Assembly (NCBI GenBank): GCA_028803175.1
Contig: JARBCG010000096.1
Location: 1 to 5,532, forward strand
Direction: 5' to 3'
Source of the DNA: Wolbachia sp.
GTDB taxonomy: Bacteria; Pseudomonadota; Alphaproteobacteria; Rickettsiales; Anaplasmataceae
Length of the DNA: 5,532 nt
In this document: positions 5,508 to 5,532 of the stretch, one piece after another
Position numbering within the stretch: the stretch's first letter is position 1
How the letters are laid out: each line of letters opens with the position of its first letter
Translations under genes and position numbers: made by a program
Notes under the pieces: generated by a model
What the model was told of the DNA's origin: nothing
Database searches by the model: none
What the model saw: the letters and a program-made list of their open reading frames with translations, nothing else

Positions 5508-5532
5508 CTATTAGGACTTCCTTGTTCTTTGA

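Overview
The window looks like a piece of a Wolbachia genome (Rickettsiales, Anaplasmataceae). The base composition is AT-rich. An outer membrane protein of the P44/Msp2 (Surface_Ag_2) type, a family essentially confined to Anaplasmataceae, sits next to a propionyl-CoA carboxylase beta gene, an MEP-pathway gene, an IS982 relic and an ankyrin-repeat relic. This combination is typical of Wolbachia. The strain or supergroup cannot be told from the sequence.

Layout, left to right. Positions 3-294 hold the decayed 3' part of an IS982-family transposase (+). Positions 384-635 (-) encode a small, hydrophilic 83-residue protein I do not recognise. Positions 758-2278 (-) encode intact PccB. A short divergent promoter region (about 2279-2494) separates it from an intact outer membrane beta-barrel gene at 2495-3409 (+). 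This gene is bracketed by two imperfect copies of a ~41-bp direct repeat. Positions 3580-4215 (-) contain a broken ftsI (PBP3) gene. It keeps the membrane anchor, the start of the pedestal and the C-terminal tail, but the whole transpeptidase core is gone. Positions 4237-5169 (+) encode intact IspH. Positions 5239-5507 (+) contain a frameshifted ankyrin-repeat tail, preceded by a perfect 18-bp palindrome.

The intact genes serve separate roles: propionyl-CoA handling (PccB), isoprenoid precursor synthesis (IspH) and the outer surface (P44/Msp2-family porin or antigen). They do not form one pathway or operon. Three of the seven loci (IS982, ftsI, ank) are pseudogenes, so this is a stretch of ongoing reductive decay with housekeeping genes surviving between relics. 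I found no new multi-gene system. The main discovery is the ftsI relic, which is hidden under antisense open frames in a region that would otherwise look like two small hypothetical plus-strand genes.
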